A DNA stretch of 58,105 nt from Nevskiaceae bacterium (lineage in GTDB: Bacteria; Pseudomonadota; Gammaproteobacteria; Steroidobacterales; Steroidobacteraceae): positions 1 through 58,105 of the forward strand of contig VEQP01000018.1 of the NCBI GenBank assembly GCA_018883185.1. Direction: 5' to 3'. This document shows, one piece after another, positions 57,952 through 58,105 of this stretch (position 1 is the stretch's first letter; every line of letters begins with the position of its first letter). Made by a program: the position numbers and the translations under genes. Below the pieces are notes generated by a model, which saw only the letters and a list, made by a program, of their open reading frames with translations, was not told the origin of the DNA and did not search any database.

Positions 57952-58105
57952 ATGAGCACCTCGCGCAGCATCCTGCACGTCGATATGGATGCGTTCTACG
58001 CTTCCGTCGAGCAGCGTGATAACCCGGAGCTGCGCGGCAAACCCCTGATCGTCGGTGGCACGAGCGGTCGCGGTGTAGTGGCTGCGGCCAGTTACGAGGT
58101 GCGCA
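57952..58105 (+). CDS. dinB: DNA polymerase IV, 5' part only
   Basis: The first 51 codons of a Y-family DNA polymerase, cut by the window end. The product begins [21 protein letters not shown], with the palm Asp of the [10 protein letters not shown] motif, then [25 protein letters not shown], all typical of DinB. It copies past damaged bases. GAAGGG directly precedes the ATG; TACCCC ends six bases upstream, so a leaderless start is also possible. No LexA-like CTGT-N8-ACAG box is seen in the short gap. Confidence 0.95.
   Translation, partial: MSTSRSILHVDMDAFYASVEQRDNPELRGKPLIVGGTSGRGVVAAASYEVR

Noticed and set aside
1..58105. CRISPR arrays, insertion sequences, prophage or toxin-antitoxin systems
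   Set aside because: No regularly spaced repeats, no transposase or integrase, no phage structural genes and no clear toxin-antitoxin pair were seen.

Overview
The window is a GC-rich, gene-dense piece of a bacterial chromosome. I see no phage, plasmid, insertion sequence or CRISPR array. The set of nadABC, trmB, pyrE, gabD, gor, uup, dps, mdh, an 850-residue FadE, an Mla-type lipid transport operon and many lipoproteins and Sec/Tat-exported proteins indicates a diderm proteobacterium. A gammaproteobacterium of a Nevskiales/Steroidobacterales-like lineage is my best guess; the lineage is inferred from gene content and style only.

Layout. 1-1685: an AT-richer flank with two acetyltransferase genes, lying off the 3' end of a tRNA-Gly(CCC) gene. 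1828-5610: nadA-nadB-nadC-DUF3297 as one overlapping operon for NAD synthesis. 5644-11782: three small modules that each pair a DNA-binding regulator with a membrane protein (winged-helix/6-TM, PadR/PspC, XRE/4-TM), each with an inverted repeat at its promoter; an exported S9 peptidase, a GNAT and an IspZ-like membrane protein lie in the same stretch. 11827-17862: AMP nucleosidase, an AllA-like protein, dienelactone hydrolase, trmB, then exoIII-ampG-Rieske-marC. 17880-25037: a six-gene string headed by pyrE (gabD, Bcr/CflA pump, LLM oxidoreductase, exported oligopeptidase B, double VOC protein). 25055-34214: ATP-grasp enzyme, CorC-type protein, MFS carrier, MBL hydrolase, TerC, alpha/beta hydrolase, VOC, SDR and an iron-sulfur (6-4) photolyase. 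34290-40855: a Tat-signal UbiD decarboxylase, GNAT, YqhA, then an envelope operon (cysteine-containing lipoprotein, DoxX, MFS, secreted DUF3108-like protein) facing a second lipoprotein. 40852-46375: gor, a second exoIII, a VanY-type peptidase, a FrnE-like DsbA protein and uup. 46600-50260: an Mla-like lipid transport operon whose first gene encodes a double-CDGSH iron-sulfur protein. 50318-58105: dps, a YtrA-type regulator/ABC operon with an extra 57-residue membrane protein, mdh with a clear terminator, fadE, a DUF3667 protein and the 5' end of dinB.

Genes overlap by 1 or 4 bases (TGATG, ATGA or GTGA) at most operon junctions, so translational coupling is widespread. The most general unusual signal is at the first genes of transcripts. 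At about a dozen of them a -10-like hexamer ends exactly 6 or 7 bases before the start codon and no Shine-Dalgarno sequence fits, which suggests leaderless mRNAs. The clearest case is the pyrE/exoIII divergence, where the two opposed -10 hexamers share five base pairs. I see no single large unknown system. The best leads are this leaderless pattern, the CDGSH-Mla operon, the Tat-exported UbiD, the self-contained regulator/membrane modules with their palindromes, and two unlisted small membrane proteins.
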